From assembly GCA_900771995.1 (NCBI GenBank), contig CAAGQC010000078.1:6560-70559 (forward strand): DNA of 64,000 nucleotides. Direction: 5' to 3'. Both the position numbers and the translations under genes were made by a program. Shown in pieces: positions 41,673 through 50,550 of this stretch (its first letter is position 1; each line of letters starts with the position of its first letter). The notes beneath the pieces are model-generated. The model searched no databases. It saw nothing but the letters and a program-made list of their open reading frames with translations, and was not told where the DNA came from. Source of the stretch: Lachnospiraceae bacterium (lineage in GTDB: Bacteria > Bacillota > Clostridia > Lachnospirales > Lachnospiraceae).

Positions 41673-43244
41673 ATGAAGATAGTCAATAAGATCATGATAG
41701 GAATTGCGGTGATCTGCCTGCTGTTGTGCGGCGGATTGCTGGTGTTTGCATTGAATCCGGATATGACAAATTCCCTGGCACAGAAACTGTATGGCAATGC
41801 GACGGATGCAGCGACCGGGACGGAAGAGACCGGAGGCGGACAGGATACGGGAAATGGCAGCAATATCAGCGTGACTCTGCCCAACGGTATGCCCGGGGAA
41901 ATGAACGGCTACGTGGCTCCGGCACTGGATCAGATGCAGATTCCGGAGGATGTGGGCGGCAAGACCGGTTTCCAGCCGATCCAGCCGGAGGAACAGCAGA
42001 TCCCGGATCAGGAAGCACAGACGCTGGAGGAGACATTAGGCTCCGGAGAGACGGGAGAAGGCTTATCTTTTTCCGCAGAGGAATATCCTTATTATCAGAT
42101 GCTGGCGGAGAATCAACAGTCCGTTTACAGGCAGATCTATGCCAATGCCCAGAATCTGACGGAAAAATTTGCTCCGGAGAAGACGGTGTCCGCCAGTGAT
42201 GTGAAGATGGCTTTCGAGGCGGTCATAGGGGATCATCCGGAGCTGTTCTGGATGGAGACCGGATATTCCAGCAAGTATCTGGCCAACGGACAGTGTGTGG
42301 AGATCGATTTAAAATATAACAGCACGGCAGGTGACCTGGAGAGTGCAAAGCAGAGATTTGAGGAGGCGGCACAGAGCCTGCTCGCCGGGGCAGCTTCTCT
42401 TGGCAGCGATTATGAAAAGGAGAAGTATGTGCACGATGCACTGGCAGCGGCGGTGACCTATGATCTGACGTCGGATATGAACCAGAGTGCCTACAGTGCA
42501 CTGGTAAACGGGAAGAGTGTGTGCGCCGGCTATGCCAGAGTCTACCAGTATCTGTTACAGCAGCTGGGAATTCCCTGCTATTACTGCACCGGGTATTCCG
42601 GCGGAGATCATGCATGGAACATCGTGAAACTGGATGACGGTTATTACAATGTGGATGTGACCTGGGATGACGCAAGTACTCTCCGGTATGACTATTTTAA
42701 CAAGACGGATGCGGATTTTGCCTCCACCCATGTGAGACAGAATCTGTCGGTTTATCTGCCGGCCTGCAATGGGACAGCCTATCGACAGGTGGACACGACA
42801 ACGACGGGGGTGGCTGATGCCGGACAGCCGGGAGACGGAAGCACAGATGCGGAGCAGCCTGGCAATTCTCTGAGCAATTATATCAATCCGGATCCCCAGG
42901 AGCCCCTGCGGTATCCTTCCGGCAATACGGACAGCTCCGACAGCAATACTGTGACAGCTACACCGGAGCCAAGAAGCGATGCCCTGACGGATCTGAGTTC
43001 CTATTACACGGATTGTAAGAATCAGCTGACTGCACTGGGAAGCGGAGACCAGCATTTTGACAATGTGGTGTCCAAGAGCCTGTGGAGCAGCATTGAGCAG
43101 TCCTATAACACTGGGGCATACGAGCAGGGCTATGTGGTGGATGTGTTGAAAAATCTCGGTATGGATTATTTTGCGATTCAGTTACAGCTGGTGGATTTAG
43201 GAGACGGATATTACAGAATCTATCATAATGTCGTGACATATTAA
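41673..43244 (+). CDS. Transglutaminase-like exported protein
   Basis: 523 residues. An N-terminal membrane anchor (IMIGIAVICLLLCGGLLVFA) is followed by a Gly/Thr/Glu-rich linker. The transglutaminase-like core holds a Cys-His-Asp triad: Cys284 in GKSVCAGYARVY, His313 in GGDHAWN and Asp328 in NVDVTWDD. Such domains cut or link peptides at the cell surface. The C-terminal 100 residues are a further unknown domain. AGGAGCATAAAG precedes ATG. It lies 77 bp after the DUF4015 gene. Confidence 0.82.
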   Translation: MKIVNKIMIGIAVICLLLCGGLLVFALNPDMTNSLAQKLYGNATDAATGTEETGGGQDTGNGSNISVTLPNGMPGEMNGYVAPALDQMQIPEDVGGKTGFQPIQPEEQQIPDQEAQTLEETLGSGETGEGLSFSAEEYPYYQMLAENQQSVYRQIYANAQNLTEKFAPEKTVSASDVKMAFEAVIGDHPELFWMETGYSSKYLANGQCVEIDLKYNSTAGDLESAKQRFEEAAQSLLAGAASLGSDYEKEKYVHDALAAAVTYDLTSDMNQSAYSALVNGKSVCAGYARVYQYLLQQLGIPCYYCTGYSGGDHAWNIVKLDDGYYNVDVTWDDASTLRYDYFNKTDADFASTHVRQNLSVYLPACNGTAYRQVDTTTTGVADAGQPGDGSTDAEQPGNSLSNYINPDPQEPLRYPSGNTDSSDSNTVTATPEPRSDALTDLSSYYTDCKNQLTALGSGDQHFDNVVSKSLWSSIEQSYNTGAYEQGYVVDVLKNLGMDYFAIQLQLVDLGDGYYRIYHNVVTY

Positions 43245-43303
43245 GAAATGTAAGGAAACATTGATATCGCAATGATATTGGTGTTTCTTTTTATTTGTAA
43301 AAT

Positions 43304-43332
43304 AAAAATAAGAATCATTACCAATATTATTG
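43304..43332. promoter_or_regulatory. Shared operator-like element, copy 1 (Fur/PerR type?)
   Basis: AAAAATAAGAAT-CATTACC-AATATTATTGA. Nearly the same sequence lies at 58214-58240 in front of the paralogous flavin reductase gene. The A/T-rich pattern with AAT-ATT halves resembles Fur or PerR boxes. It is about 140 bp before the gene at 43469. Confidence 0.5.
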
Positions 43333-43468
43333 AAAGATAATTTCGTATATATTATCTGACTATAGTAATAAATAATAAAGGAAAAGAAATGCAGGACAAA
43401 TAAAACATAACAGGCAAGAGATACTAAAAAGAGAAAGAAACAGGCCACAGGAGAAAAGGAGAACTCAT

Positions 43469-44011
43469 ATGGACAAAAAGGCAATGTACAAATTAAGTTA
43501 TGGATTATATATCGTAACCACGAGGGATGAGGAGAAAGCAAACGGCTGTATCGTCAATACGGCGATCCAGGCGGCATCTTCCCCGAATCAGGTATGTGTC
43601 TGCATCAATAAGGCAAATTATACCCATGATATGTTGTTAAAGACCGGTGTATTCAATATATCGGTGCTCAGCAGGGCGGCAGAATTCCCTCTGTATCAGC
43701 GGTTTGGTTTCCAGTCCGGCAGAGAGGTGGACAAATTTGCGGACTATACAGCGTATAAAAATGCAGAGAACGGCGTGCCCTATATCACGGAAGGCACCAA
43801 TGCTTATCTGGCGGTGAAGGTCAGCCAGACTGTGGATCTGGGATCCCACACCATGTTCATCGGCGAGGTGACGGAGATGGAAGTCTTAAGTGAGGAGCCT
43901 TCCGCAAACTATGAGTATTATCAGGAAAAGGTAAAACCTAAGCCGGAGGATTTTATCTGCCCGTTGTGCAAGCATCCGGCTTCCGATTTTGAAAAGGTGA
44001 TCAAAAACTAA
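43469..44011 (+). CDS. Flavin reductase with damaged rubredoxin domain
   Basis: 180 residues. The FMN-binding flavin reductase domain (1-150) is complete: MYKLSYGLYIVTTRDEEKANGCIVNTA, GSHTMFIGEV. After KVKPKP the sequence goes straight to EDFICPLCKHPASDFEKV, the second half of a rubredoxin. The paralog at 58362 has about 29 more residues here, including the first CRICGYEY pair. With only one Cys pair left, the iron site cannot form. This looks like an in-frame deletion; the flavin domain may still work. Confidence 0.8.
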   Translation: MDKKAMYKLSYGLYIVTTRDEEKANGCIVNTAIQAASSPNQVCVCINKANYTHDMLLKTGVFNISVLSRAAEFPLYQRFGFQSGREVDKFADYTAYKNAENGVPYITEGTNAYLAVKVSQTVDLGSHTMFIGEVTEMEVLSEEPSANYEYYQEKVKPKPEDFICPLCKHPASDFEKVIKN

Positions 44012-44655
44012 TCCATTGGCTTTAATAAGGTGAAATGACTGCGCTGTGTCTTAAGAACGCCAAGCTTTGTGAGCTTCCCCAGTTCTGCGGACATGGCGCT
44101 TCTTTCTACTCCGAGATAGTCGGCCAGTTCCTGACGGTTGAAAGGGATGGTGAAATCATTGGAACCTTTCATTTTTGCCTGATCGGTCAGGTACGCCATC
44201 AGTTTTTCCCGGGTGGTCTTGCGGGAGGTATATTTGATCTTCTGGTTCAGATACATATTGTTCTGGGCCACGATTCCCAGAAGGTTACGGACCAGCGTAT
44301 GGTGGAATTTACAGCCGTTGTCACAGGTGTTTAACAGTGTTTTCCCATTTAGGAACATTAAGGTACAGTCTTCCGCTGCCACGATGTCCACGGGAAGATA
44401 GGGAATCCCCGCACAGGCGAAAGCCTCTCCGAACAGGGAGCCCCGGGAGATGGAGGCCGTGATATTCCGGTTACCGTAGTAGTCATCCTGCAGGATGTGG
44501 ATGGAGCCGGATTCGACGATACCGATGAAATCCGCGGTATCTCCGGCATGCTTGATGTATTCTTCCTTCTGGTAGGATTTCGTGTAGGCATTCAGGCGTT
44601 TCAGCATAACGGGGATATCTTCGGGTAAAATATTCTGAAAGAGAGGATTGTCCAT
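44008..44655 (-). CDS. Crp/Fnr-family regulator (HcpR-like?)
   Basis: 215 residues. A cyclic-nucleotide-binding-type beta barrel (about 15-120) is followed by a C-terminal winged helix (FNRQELADYLGVERSAMSAELGKLTKLGVL, about 170-200). AAAAGGAGAATTTATC precedes ATG. The palindrome TGTTGG-N4-CCAACA lies 16-31 bp before its start and recurs before the ferredoxin gene at 45432. It probably controls itself and that operon. In Clostridia, regulators of this family near hcp-type genes answer to nitrosative stress; that is inference here. Confidence 0.85.
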   Translation of the reverse strand: MDNPLFQNILPEDIPVMLKRLNAYTKSYQKEEYIKHAGDTADFIGIVESGSIHILQDDYYGNRNITASISRGSLFGEAFACAGIPYLPVDIVAAEDCTLMFLNGKTLLNTCDNGCKFHHTLVRNLLGIVAQNNMYLNQKIKYTSRKTTREKLMAYLTDQAKMKGSNDFTIPFNRQELADYLGVERSAMSAELGKLTKLGVLKTQRSHFTLLKPMD

Positions 44656-44670
44656 GATAAATTCTCCTTT

Positions 44671-44686
44671 TGTTGGAAAACCAACA
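44671..44686. promoter_or_regulatory. Crp/Fnr-type operator, copy 1
   Basis: TGTTGG-aaaa-CCAACA, a perfect palindrome just before the regulator gene (minus strand) and 170 bp before the cupin gene. Confidence 0.7.
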
Positions 44687-44859
44687 TACTTGATGGAATG
44701 ATTCTAGTATAATCACCTCAGAAAATCAAGAAAAACTCCGAGGGGAGCGTCAGACTATGCGCAGAGACAGCCAGACAGTGACGGAAGGCAGGATAATGCA
44801 GCTTTGTAAATGACGTGCCGGGGAATGTAAAACGATACAGGAAGAAAGGATGGATAACG

Positions 44860-45183
44860 ATGTATAAAAATATCGACAAGCAGACCAAATTAAATCTGAA
44901 GGATCTGGTGGAATACCAGGAGGGACAGGTAGTCAGCAAGACTCTGGTACAGAACGACTATGTGAGCATGACGATCTTTTCCTTTGATAAGGGCGAGGAG
45001 ATCTCTACCCACGCGGCAGGCGGCGACGCCATGGTGACTGTTCTGGAAGGCAAGGGCAGATTCACCGTAGGCGGAGAGGTATTCTATGTGGAAGCGGGCG
45101 AGACCCTGATCATGCCCAAGGATATCCCTCACGCAGTATACGGCGAAGAGAGATTCAAGATGCAGCTGACCGTATCCTTCTAG
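44860..45183 (+). CDS. Small cupin protein
   Basis: 107 residues from ATG 44860 (GGAAGAAAGGATGGATAACG). One cupin domain: FDKGEEISTHAAGGDAMVTVLEGKGRFTVGGE, then AGETLIMPKDIPHAV, with one metal-ligand His in each motif. Single-domain cupins of this kind bind a metal and are often small-molecule binding or detoxifying proteins. It is divergent from the Crp/Fnr gene and may share its operator. Confidence 0.85.
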   Translation: MYKNIDKQTKLNLKDLVEYQEGQVVSKTLVQNDYVSMTIFSFDKGEEISTHAAGGDAMVTVLEGKGRFTVGGEVFYVEAGETLIMPKDIPHAVYGEERFKMQLTVSF

Positions 45184-45348
45184 GTTATTCTGGGTTATAG
45201 GAAGATTAGGAGAAAGGTACTGCCTGACTGGAGCTAATAATCCATACAGGCGATAATCGGCAAAATAGAGTACCGGTTACCGATGCAGACAGGGAATTGC
45301 GGGCGCCTGAATAAATGTGATTTCTGTATGCGAAGAAAATTATGATTT

Positions 45349-45364
45349 TGTTGGAAAAACAACA
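45349..45364. promoter_or_regulatory. Crp/Fnr-type operator, copy 2
   Basis: TGTTGG-aaaa-ACAACA, differing from copy 1 in one base. It lies 68 bp before the ferredoxin gene at 45432, just upstream of a promoter-like TTTGCTATAGTAGG. Confidence 0.65.
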
Positions 45365-45431
45365 CAACGACCTGCTTAAATTTGCTATAGTAGGAAAAGA
45401 GACAAAGAGAACAGGCAATTAAGGAGGCAAC

Positions 45432-46163
45432 ATGATTCGGAAAATCATTCACATTGATGAAGAAAAATGCAATGGCTGCGGTATTTGTGCCACCGCATGT
45501 CATGAAGGCGCCATAGATATTATTGACGGCAAGGCGAAGCTGGTCAGAGAGTATTTCTGCGATGGGTTCGGTGACTGCCTGCCCGGCTGCCCTACGGGAG
45601 CCATCACCTTCGAAGAGCGGGAGGCACCGGCTTATGATGAGGCAGCAGTGAAACAGGCACAGCAGCTGAAACAGCAGGAAAAGATGCAGCGGGAAGGCAT
45701 GCAGATTCCCCATGGAGGATGTCCGGGAAGCCGGATGCGTCAGATGAACCGGAGGGAGAGTACGGAAATGGTGGCAGAGAACAGCAATGTTCCCGTAAGA
45801 TCGCAGTTGTGCAACTGGCCGGTACAGATCAAACTGGCACCGCTGCAGGCTCCTTATTTTGACGGGGCAAAGCTGCTGATTGCGGCAGACTGTACGGCTT
45901 ATGCCTATGCGAATTTTCATAAGGAATTCCTTCGCGGCAAAGTGGCGCTGATCGGCTGTCCGAAGCTGGATGCGGTGAATTACAGTGAAAAACTGACGGA
46001 GATCCTTAGGAACAACGACATTCAGTCCGTGACTATCGTACGCATGGAAGTGCCCTGTTGCGGCGGACTGGAAATGGCGGCGAAGAAGGCTATCCAGGAA
46101 AGCGGAAAGTTCCTGCCCTGGCAGGTAGTGACCATCTCTATTGACGGAGAGATTTTGGAGTAA
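45432..46163 (+). CDS. 4Fe-4S ferredoxin with C-terminal domain
   Basis: 243 residues. Two iron-sulfur motifs at the N-terminus: CNGCGICATACHEGA and CDGFGDCLPGCPTGA (residues 12-60). A Gln/Lys helix follows, then a domain of about 110 residues with CPKLD and PCCGGLEMAAKKA. Such proteins often sit beside hydroxylamine reductase (Hcp) and feed it electrons. No hcp gene is in this window. AAGGAGGCAAC precedes ATG. The matching operator at 45349 puts it under the Crp/Fnr gene at 44008. Confidence 0.82.
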   Translation: MIRKIIHIDEEKCNGCGICATACHEGAIDIIDGKAKLVREYFCDGFGDCLPGCPTGAITFEEREAPAYDEAAVKQAQQLKQQEKMQREGMQIPHGGCPGSRMRQMNRRESTEMVAENSNVPVRSQLCNWPVQIKLAPLQAPYFDGAKLLIAADCTAYAYANFHKEFLRGKVALIGCPKLDAVNYSEKLTEILRNNDIQSVTIVRMEVPCCGGLEMAAKKAIQESGKFLPWQVVTISIDGEILE

Positions 46164-46215
46164 ACAGGATCGCCTGTGGGGAAAGCAGGCATCCGGAAAC
46201 GGAGGTTTGTGGAAA

Positions 46216-46620
46216 ATGCAGGGAGACAGAATCATCAGCGCCCTGATCGGACTGGTGGGAGCCGTATCCAATAACGGGAAAACGAAGCAGACCGACCAGG
46301 TGATCCGGGAGGCGTTTCGACGGCTGCCGGATGCAGACAGCCAGGAGGAGACAGTGCAGAAGATCCATACGGAGAAATTCACCATTGCGCCGGACTGTGC
46401 CACCTGTCAAAACCCCTGTGGTAATACCTCGGACTATGATATGACGCAGTTCTACGGGACAGATGCGAAGATCATCGCAGCGAAACGGGATCTGATCGAA
46501 GCCATCCGTCAGAATTTATGTTCTTCGGAAAACGTTCCGGAGGCTGTCTATCAGGGAATTGCCTGTCTGGGCTATGATCTGGAGCCGGAGGCTTACGCGC
46601 AGATACAGTCCAGAATCTGA
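46216..46620 (+). CDS. Small Cys-containing partner of the ferredoxin
   Basis: 134 residues from ATG 46216 (GGAGGTTTGTGGAAA). Helical N-terminus, then CATCQNPCGNTSDYD (about residues 62-76), with three Cys in a tight group that could bind metal. The motif resembles those in small proteins next to Hcp in Lachnospiraceae. It is probably co-transcribed with the ferredoxin, 52 bp upstream. Function unknown. Confidence 0.6.
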   Translation: MQGDRIISALIGLVGAVSNNGKTKQTDQVIREAFRRLPDADSQEETVQKIHTEKFTIAPDCATCQNPCGNTSDYDMTQFYGTDAKIIAAKRDLIEAIRQNLCSSENVPEAVYQGIACLGYDLEPEAYAQIQSRI

Positions 46621-46905
46621 TCAATCAGCCGGTCCATTATGGAAGGATAGGCTTCCGGGATAAAAAGAGACTCCATCTGGAGAGAGACCGCCAGCAGCTT
46701 CATAAGGTTGCAGGCGGTTTTTAAGTCGGCATAACAGAAATCCTTTCTATATGACTCTGAAAATCTTGAAAGTCATTTTAGGGCCATTATACTATGGTTA
46801 GTAAAAACTAATTTTTCATTTACGTTAACACAATTTGCCGCCATAGTAAGATTATGCTATATTAAACTTACATAAGAAGAAATGAGCACAAGAGAGGTGC
46901 AGGTA
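46621..46905. other. Gene-poor gap with a possible minus-strand remnant
   Basis: On the minus strand an open frame of about 59 codons (ending at 46593, inside the previous gene) reads FCYADLKTACNLMKLLAVSL and SLFIPEAYPSIMDRLI, which looks protein-like but has no start. It may be the last part of a lost regulator. The rest (46750-46900) is AT-rich promoter DNA for the NUDIX gene. Confidence 0.3.
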
Positions 46906-47358
46906 ATGGCTGGAATCGAAAAAGTGATCTTTATGAATATGTGCATGGTCTATGATAAAGAGGGCAATGTACTGGCGTTAGACAAGGTGGGAAAGGGCTA
47001 TTCGGGAACCACTTTTCCCGGCGGGCATGTGGAACCGGGAGAGACTTTCAGGGAATCAGTGATCCGGGAAATCTATGAAGAGACCGGCCTGACGATCCAA
47101 AATCCCAGACTGACCGGCATCTATCACTGGATGACCGGAGACATACGGAATGTGGGATTTTTATATAAGACGGCGGAATACGAGGGAGAACTGATCTCCT
47201 CCGAGGAGGGAAAGGCCTACTGGATCTCAGGAGAAGATTTTTTGAAGAAGCCGCTGGCACCGGGAATGGAACAGGTGTGGCAGATGATGCATGACGAGGA
47301 TGCACAGGAATGTCTGCAGACATTGACGGAGGAAGGCATCGTGTCAAAGATCCAGTAG
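46906..47358 (+). CDS. NUDIX hydrolase, MutT/8-oxo-dGTPase-like
   Basis: 150 residues from ATG 46906 (GAGAGGTGCAGGTA). The NUDIX box GGHVEPGETFRESVIREIYEETGL matches GX5EX7REUXEEXGU exactly (about residues 36-59). It hydrolyses nucleoside diphosphates linked to other groups; cleansing of oxidised dGTP is the usual assignment for this type. Intact. Its stop is followed at once by a methyltransferase remnant in the same frame. Confidence 0.88.
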   Translation: MAGIEKVIFMNMCMVYDKEGNVLALDKVGKGYSGTTFPGGHVEPGETFRESVIREIYEETGLTIQNPRLTGIYHWMTGDIRNVGFLYKTAEYEGELISSEEGKAYWISGEDFLKKPLAPGMEQVWQMMHDEDAQECLQTLTEEGIVSKIQ

Positions 47359-47709
47359 CGGGATATTACACACCTGCCTTATGAAGATCAGAGTTTTGAC
47401 GTGGTTGTGGCGGGCAATGTGATTCACTTGCTGCCGGAACCGCAGAAAGCTATGGAAGAATTATTGCGGGTCTGCAGGGAAGGCGGAAAAGTGATCCTTC
47501 CCACCTACATTAACAAATCGGAAAAAAGCAGCCGGGTCGCCGTGAAATTTCTGGAAAAACTGGGGGCGGATTTCAAACAGCAGTTTGATGCGGATTCTTA
47601 TCGACGCTTTTTTGAGGACATACATTTGACCAGGACAGAATTTACCATTGTGGAGGGCCGGATGCCCTGTGATATTGCAATCATCACGAAAGAAAATGGA
47701 GGAAAATAA
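47359..47709 (+). pseudogene. C-terminal remnant of SAM methyltransferase
   Basis: From the base after the NUDIX stop, 116 codons are open: ITHLPYEDQSFDVVVAGNVIHLLPEP, then EELLRVCREGGKVILPTY. These are motifs II to III of class I SAM-dependent methyltransferases. The N-terminal SAM-binding motif I is missing and there is no proper start. The deletion point must lie at or before the NUDIX stop. Confidence 0.7.
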
Positions 47710-47710
47710 A

Positions 47711-48199
47711 ATGATCAACAAATTACATCTGGCAATGATCGAACTTTACCACTCAGATGCAAAACGCATCCAGCATTTCTGCAAGGTGCACAGCTATGCA
47801 AAACTGATCGCGGAGATGGAGAAGGTGGATGCGGAGACCTTATTCATTCTGGAGACAGCGGCGCTGACTCACGATATCGGAATCCACCTGTGTGAAGAAA
47901 AGTACGGTAACAGCAACGGGAAACTGCAGGAAAAAGAAGGCCCGGCCATCGCCGAAAAGCTGCTGGCAGAACTGGGATTTCCCAAAGAAGTTTCCGAACG
48001 GGTGCAGTACCTGATCGCCCATCATCATACCTACAACAATATCGACGGAATCGATTATCAGATTCTGGTGGAAGCGGATTTCCTCGTAAATATGTATGAG
48101 GATGAGCTGCCCGAAGAAGCCAGACAAAATGCCTATCGGAACATTTTCCAGACAGAAGCCGGGAAAAAAATCTGCAGGGAGATGTATGGAGTGAAATAA
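47711..48199 (+). CDS. HD-domain phosphohydrolase
   Basis: 162 residues. His and His-Asp of the HD fold appear in HFCKVHSYAKLIAEME (His28-type), ETAALTHDIG (about 51-60) and AHHHTYNNIDG, followed by LVEADFLVN. Such small proteins hydrolyse nucleotides or related phosphates. GGAGGAAAATAAA precedes ATG. Appears complete. Confidence 0.85.
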   Translation: MINKLHLAMIELYHSDAKRIQHFCKVHSYAKLIAEMEKVDAETLFILETAALTHDIGIHLCEEKYGNSNGKLQEKEGPAIAEKLLAELGFPKEVSERVQYLIAHHHTYNNIDGIDYQILVEADFLVNMYEDELPEEARQNAYRNIFQTEAGKKICREMYGVK

Positions 48200-48236
48200 T
48201 TTTTACGAATTAAAATGAGGACAGAGAGGGACAGTC

Positions 48237-48677
48237 ATGAGTAAATGGACAGATCTGGCAATCCGGGTGCAGAGTATTGCACAGGCGGGACTTGCCTATA
48301 CAGAAGGGGTATATGACAGAGAACGTTATGAAGAACTGAGGGACATCGCGGCGGAGATGATCTACTGTGAGAGTGGGATTCCGGTGGAGACGGTGAAGAC
48401 CTTTTTCTGCAATGAGACCGGCTATCAGACACCCAAGGTGGATACCAGAGCGGCGGTATTCCGGGATGGGAAAATATTGTTAGTGCATGAGAAGAACGGA
48501 ACCTGGTCGCTGCCCGGCGGCTGGTGCGATGTGGATCAGTCCGTGGCATCCAATGCCGTGAAGGAGACGAGAGAAGAACTGCCGGAGAATCTGGCAAACG
48601 AAAAGACCACCAGAGAGCAGATACTGATGTGTTTTGATGCTAATGAGGATCCGGACTGGAACACCATGTTTGACTAA
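48237..48677 (+). pseudogene. NUDIX hydrolase truncated inside its NUDIX box
   Basis: 146 codons. The N-terminal part (SIAQAGLAYTEGVYDRERYEELRDIAAEM) is the helper domain of ADP-sugar NUDIX enzymes. The box starts correctly (GGWCDVDQSVASNAVKETREEL) but the final GU and the whole C-terminal domain are gone, replaced by PENLANEKTTREQILMCFDANED. The joined tail belongs to another gene, perhaps the nuclease remnant that follows. Not expected to be active. Confidence 0.7.
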
Positions 48678-48739
48678 ACAGGAGAAAATGGAACTTCGGG
48701 TATTGAATTATTTTCTGGTGGCAGCCAGAGAGGAAAAAC

Positions 48740-49123
48740 TGTCATGTTTTATGGGAGTATGCCCAGTATGTGGCAAGAGTCAGAAAGTATGCAGCAGAAC
48801 TGTCACTGGATGAGGCAGTAGAACTGGCAATAACCGAATGCATTCGCGAGGGAATCCTTGCAGAATTTTTGCAGCACAATCGGGCGGAGGTTTATAAAGT
48901 GAGTATATTTGAGTATGATAAGGAAAAAGAAGAAAAGAAGCTTCGCAAGGCGGAACGGGAATTCGGAAGAGAAGAAGGACGTGAAGAAGGACGTATAGAA
49001 GAGAGAAAGTCATTATTGATATTGATTTCAAAAATGAGCGCCGGTGGAGACACTGACAAGATTCCGCAACTGGAAGATCCGAAGACTCTGGAAGAAATGA
49101 AGAAAAAATATGAAATAGAGTAA
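48740..49123 (+). pseudogene. C-terminal remnant of Rpn/PD-(D/E)XK transposase-like nuclease
   Basis: WEYAQYVARVRKYAAELSLDEAVELAITECIREGILAEFL is the conserved C-terminal region of Rpn-family recombination-promoting nucleases. It is followed by the usual charged helix (REEGREEGRIEERKS) and helical end. The catalytic N-terminal domain is missing. The joined tail of the NUDIX remnant (48600-48677) may be another part of the same gene. Confidence 0.7.
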
Positions 49124-49161
49124 GCAGGAAAATCCGGTGGACAGAAACAGTAAATTTGAGG

Positions 49162-49199
49162 AGAACCTCTATGCTGAAATGGCATAGGGGTTCTTTTTT
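49162..49199 (+). terminator. Intrinsic terminator
   Basis: AGAACCTCTATGC/GCATAGGGGTTCT arms around a 7-nt loop, then six T. Confidence 0.85.
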
Positions 49200-49293
49200 G
49201 TTCTCATTTAGAAAATGTTTAGGAAAAGAAGTGCAGATTGTTTAAGAGAGAATTTTATACTGTAGAAAAGAAACGGAAGAAGAACAAAATTGC

Positions 49294-49343
49294 TTGACAA
49301 ATAAACGATCGTTTACTAAAATAAAAATGTAAACGATCGTTTA
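49294..49343 (+). promoter_or_regulatory. TetR-type promoter with twin operators
   Basis: TTGACA (49294) - 17 nt - TAAAAT (49317). Two copies of the perfect palindrome TAAACGATCGTTTA lie at 49302-49315 (in the spacer) and 49330-49343, 28 bp apart. Binding there would block RNA polymerase. The regulator is most likely the gene at 49362. Confidence 0.85.
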
Positions 49344-49361
49344 TTTTTGCGGAGGTATCAC

Positions 49362-49976
49362 ATGAGTAACAGAAAAGAAGAAATATTAACGGTAGCACTG
49401 CATCTGTTTGCCAGAGATGGTTATGAAGCTGTGTCGGTCAGCCAGATCGCCGGAGAACTTGACATGACGAAAGGTGCGTTGTACCGCCATTACAAGAGCA
49501 AAAGAGATATTTTTGACTGCATTGTAGAACGGATGGAACAGGGAGACAGCGAGCAGGCAGCGGAACATGATATGCCGGAAGACGATAAAGAGAGCATGCC
49601 GGAACAGTATGAGACGGTGTCATTGGATGAATTTGTCGAATATAGCAAGTCAATGTTTGCATACTGGACGGAGGACGATTTTGCTGCGTCGTTTCGGAAA
49701 ATGCTTACCATCGAGCAGTTCCGGAATGAAGAGATGCAGAGATTGTATCAGCAGTATCTGGCGTCAGGTCCGGCCTCCTATGTAAAAGATTTGTTCGAGA
49801 GCATGGGGATTGCAAATGCCGAAGCAAAGGCAGCCGGATTCTATGCAATCATGTATTTCTATTACAGCGTTTATGATGGTGCAGAAGACAAGGAAAAAGC
49901 AAAACAAGAATTTGAATCCGTCCTAGGAAGTATGACACAGGAACTGAAAAAAGGAGAATCAGATCATGAAGAATAA
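49362..49976 (+). CDS. TetR-family repressor
   Basis: 204 residues from ATG 49362 (GCGGAGGTATCAC). N-terminal helix-turn-helix ILTVALHLFARDGYEAVSVSQIAGELDMTKGALYRHYKSK (8-47). The ligand-binding C-terminal domain is intact. Autoregulation is predicted from the two palindromes in its promoter. No intact target gene follows; only a truncated acetyltransferase, so its regulon partner may have been lost. Confidence 0.88.
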   Translation: MSNRKEEILTVALHLFARDGYEAVSVSQIAGELDMTKGALYRHYKSKRDIFDCIVERMEQGDSEQAAEHDMPEDDKESMPEQYETVSLDEFVEYSKSMFAYWTEDDFAASFRKMLTIEQFRNEEMQRLYQQYLASGPASYVKDLFESMGIANAEAKAAGFYAIMYFYYSVYDGAEDKEKAKQEFESVLGSMTQELKKGESDHEE

Positions 49977-50091
49977 TATTGTGATTCGTTTGGAAGAAAA
50001 AAGTGAATACCTCAAAGTGGAGGAGTTGGTCAGAGACAGTTTCTGGAATGTATATCGTCCGGGATGTCTGGAGCATTATGTAGTTCGATAA
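49966..50091 (+). pseudogene. N-terminal fragment of GNAT acetyltransferase
   Basis: 41 codons from ATG 49966: NIVIRLEEKSEYLKVEELVRDSFWNVYRPGCLEHYVV, the opening of a GNAT N-acetyltransferase, then TAA. AAAAGGAGAATCAGATC precedes it. The acetyl-CoA-binding part is missing. Confidence 0.65.
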
Positions 50092-50159
50092 GCATTTCCC
50101 GCAGAAAGAGAAAAAGAAACTGCCCGGACAGTTTTTTTAGAAATGAGTGAAAAGGCGAA

Positions 50160-50461
50160 ATGGATAAGTATGCTGACATCAAGAAGAACATCATGGAATA
50201 TGCCAACCGGGATGCGGACATTAAGGCGATTGTCGTAATCGGTTCATTTGAAAGAGAAGAGGTAACAGCGGATGAGTATTGAAAGAATTAAAAAAGTGTT
50301 TTGCACATTATGAGAAAGACGACATTATGCGGGCACTCCGGGCGACGCACGACCTTTTTGACAGAATTGCAAGAGGGGTGGCAGAAATGCTTGGATATGA
50401 CTATCCCACAAAGGCAAAAGAATGTGCTGAAAAGTTTATAAACGGATGCAGCCAAAGTTAA
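50160..50461 (+). pseudogene. Aminoglycoside 6-adenylyltransferase-like gene, middle deleted
   Basis: The first piece (50160-50282, 40 codons) reads YADIKKNIMEYANRDADIKAIVVIGSFERE, with the GS nucleotidyltransferase motif. The second (50279-50461, other phase, TTG start) reads DDIMRALRATHDLFDRIARGVAEMLGYDYP, the C-terminal helical part of ANT(6)-like enzymes. About 150 residues between them, including catalytic residues, are missing. No resistance function is expected. Confidence 0.6.
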
Positions 50462-50550
50462 CACGGATCAGAAAGATATGACAAGTTTGTATGGTGTAAA
50501 ACGAAACGGATGGGAACTATAATGGAAGCAACAGAAAGGAAGTGGTGATC

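Noticed and set aside
50160..50461. Functional aminoglycoside resistance gene
   Set aside because: Only the two ends of the protein are present, in different phases, and the catalytic middle is missing.
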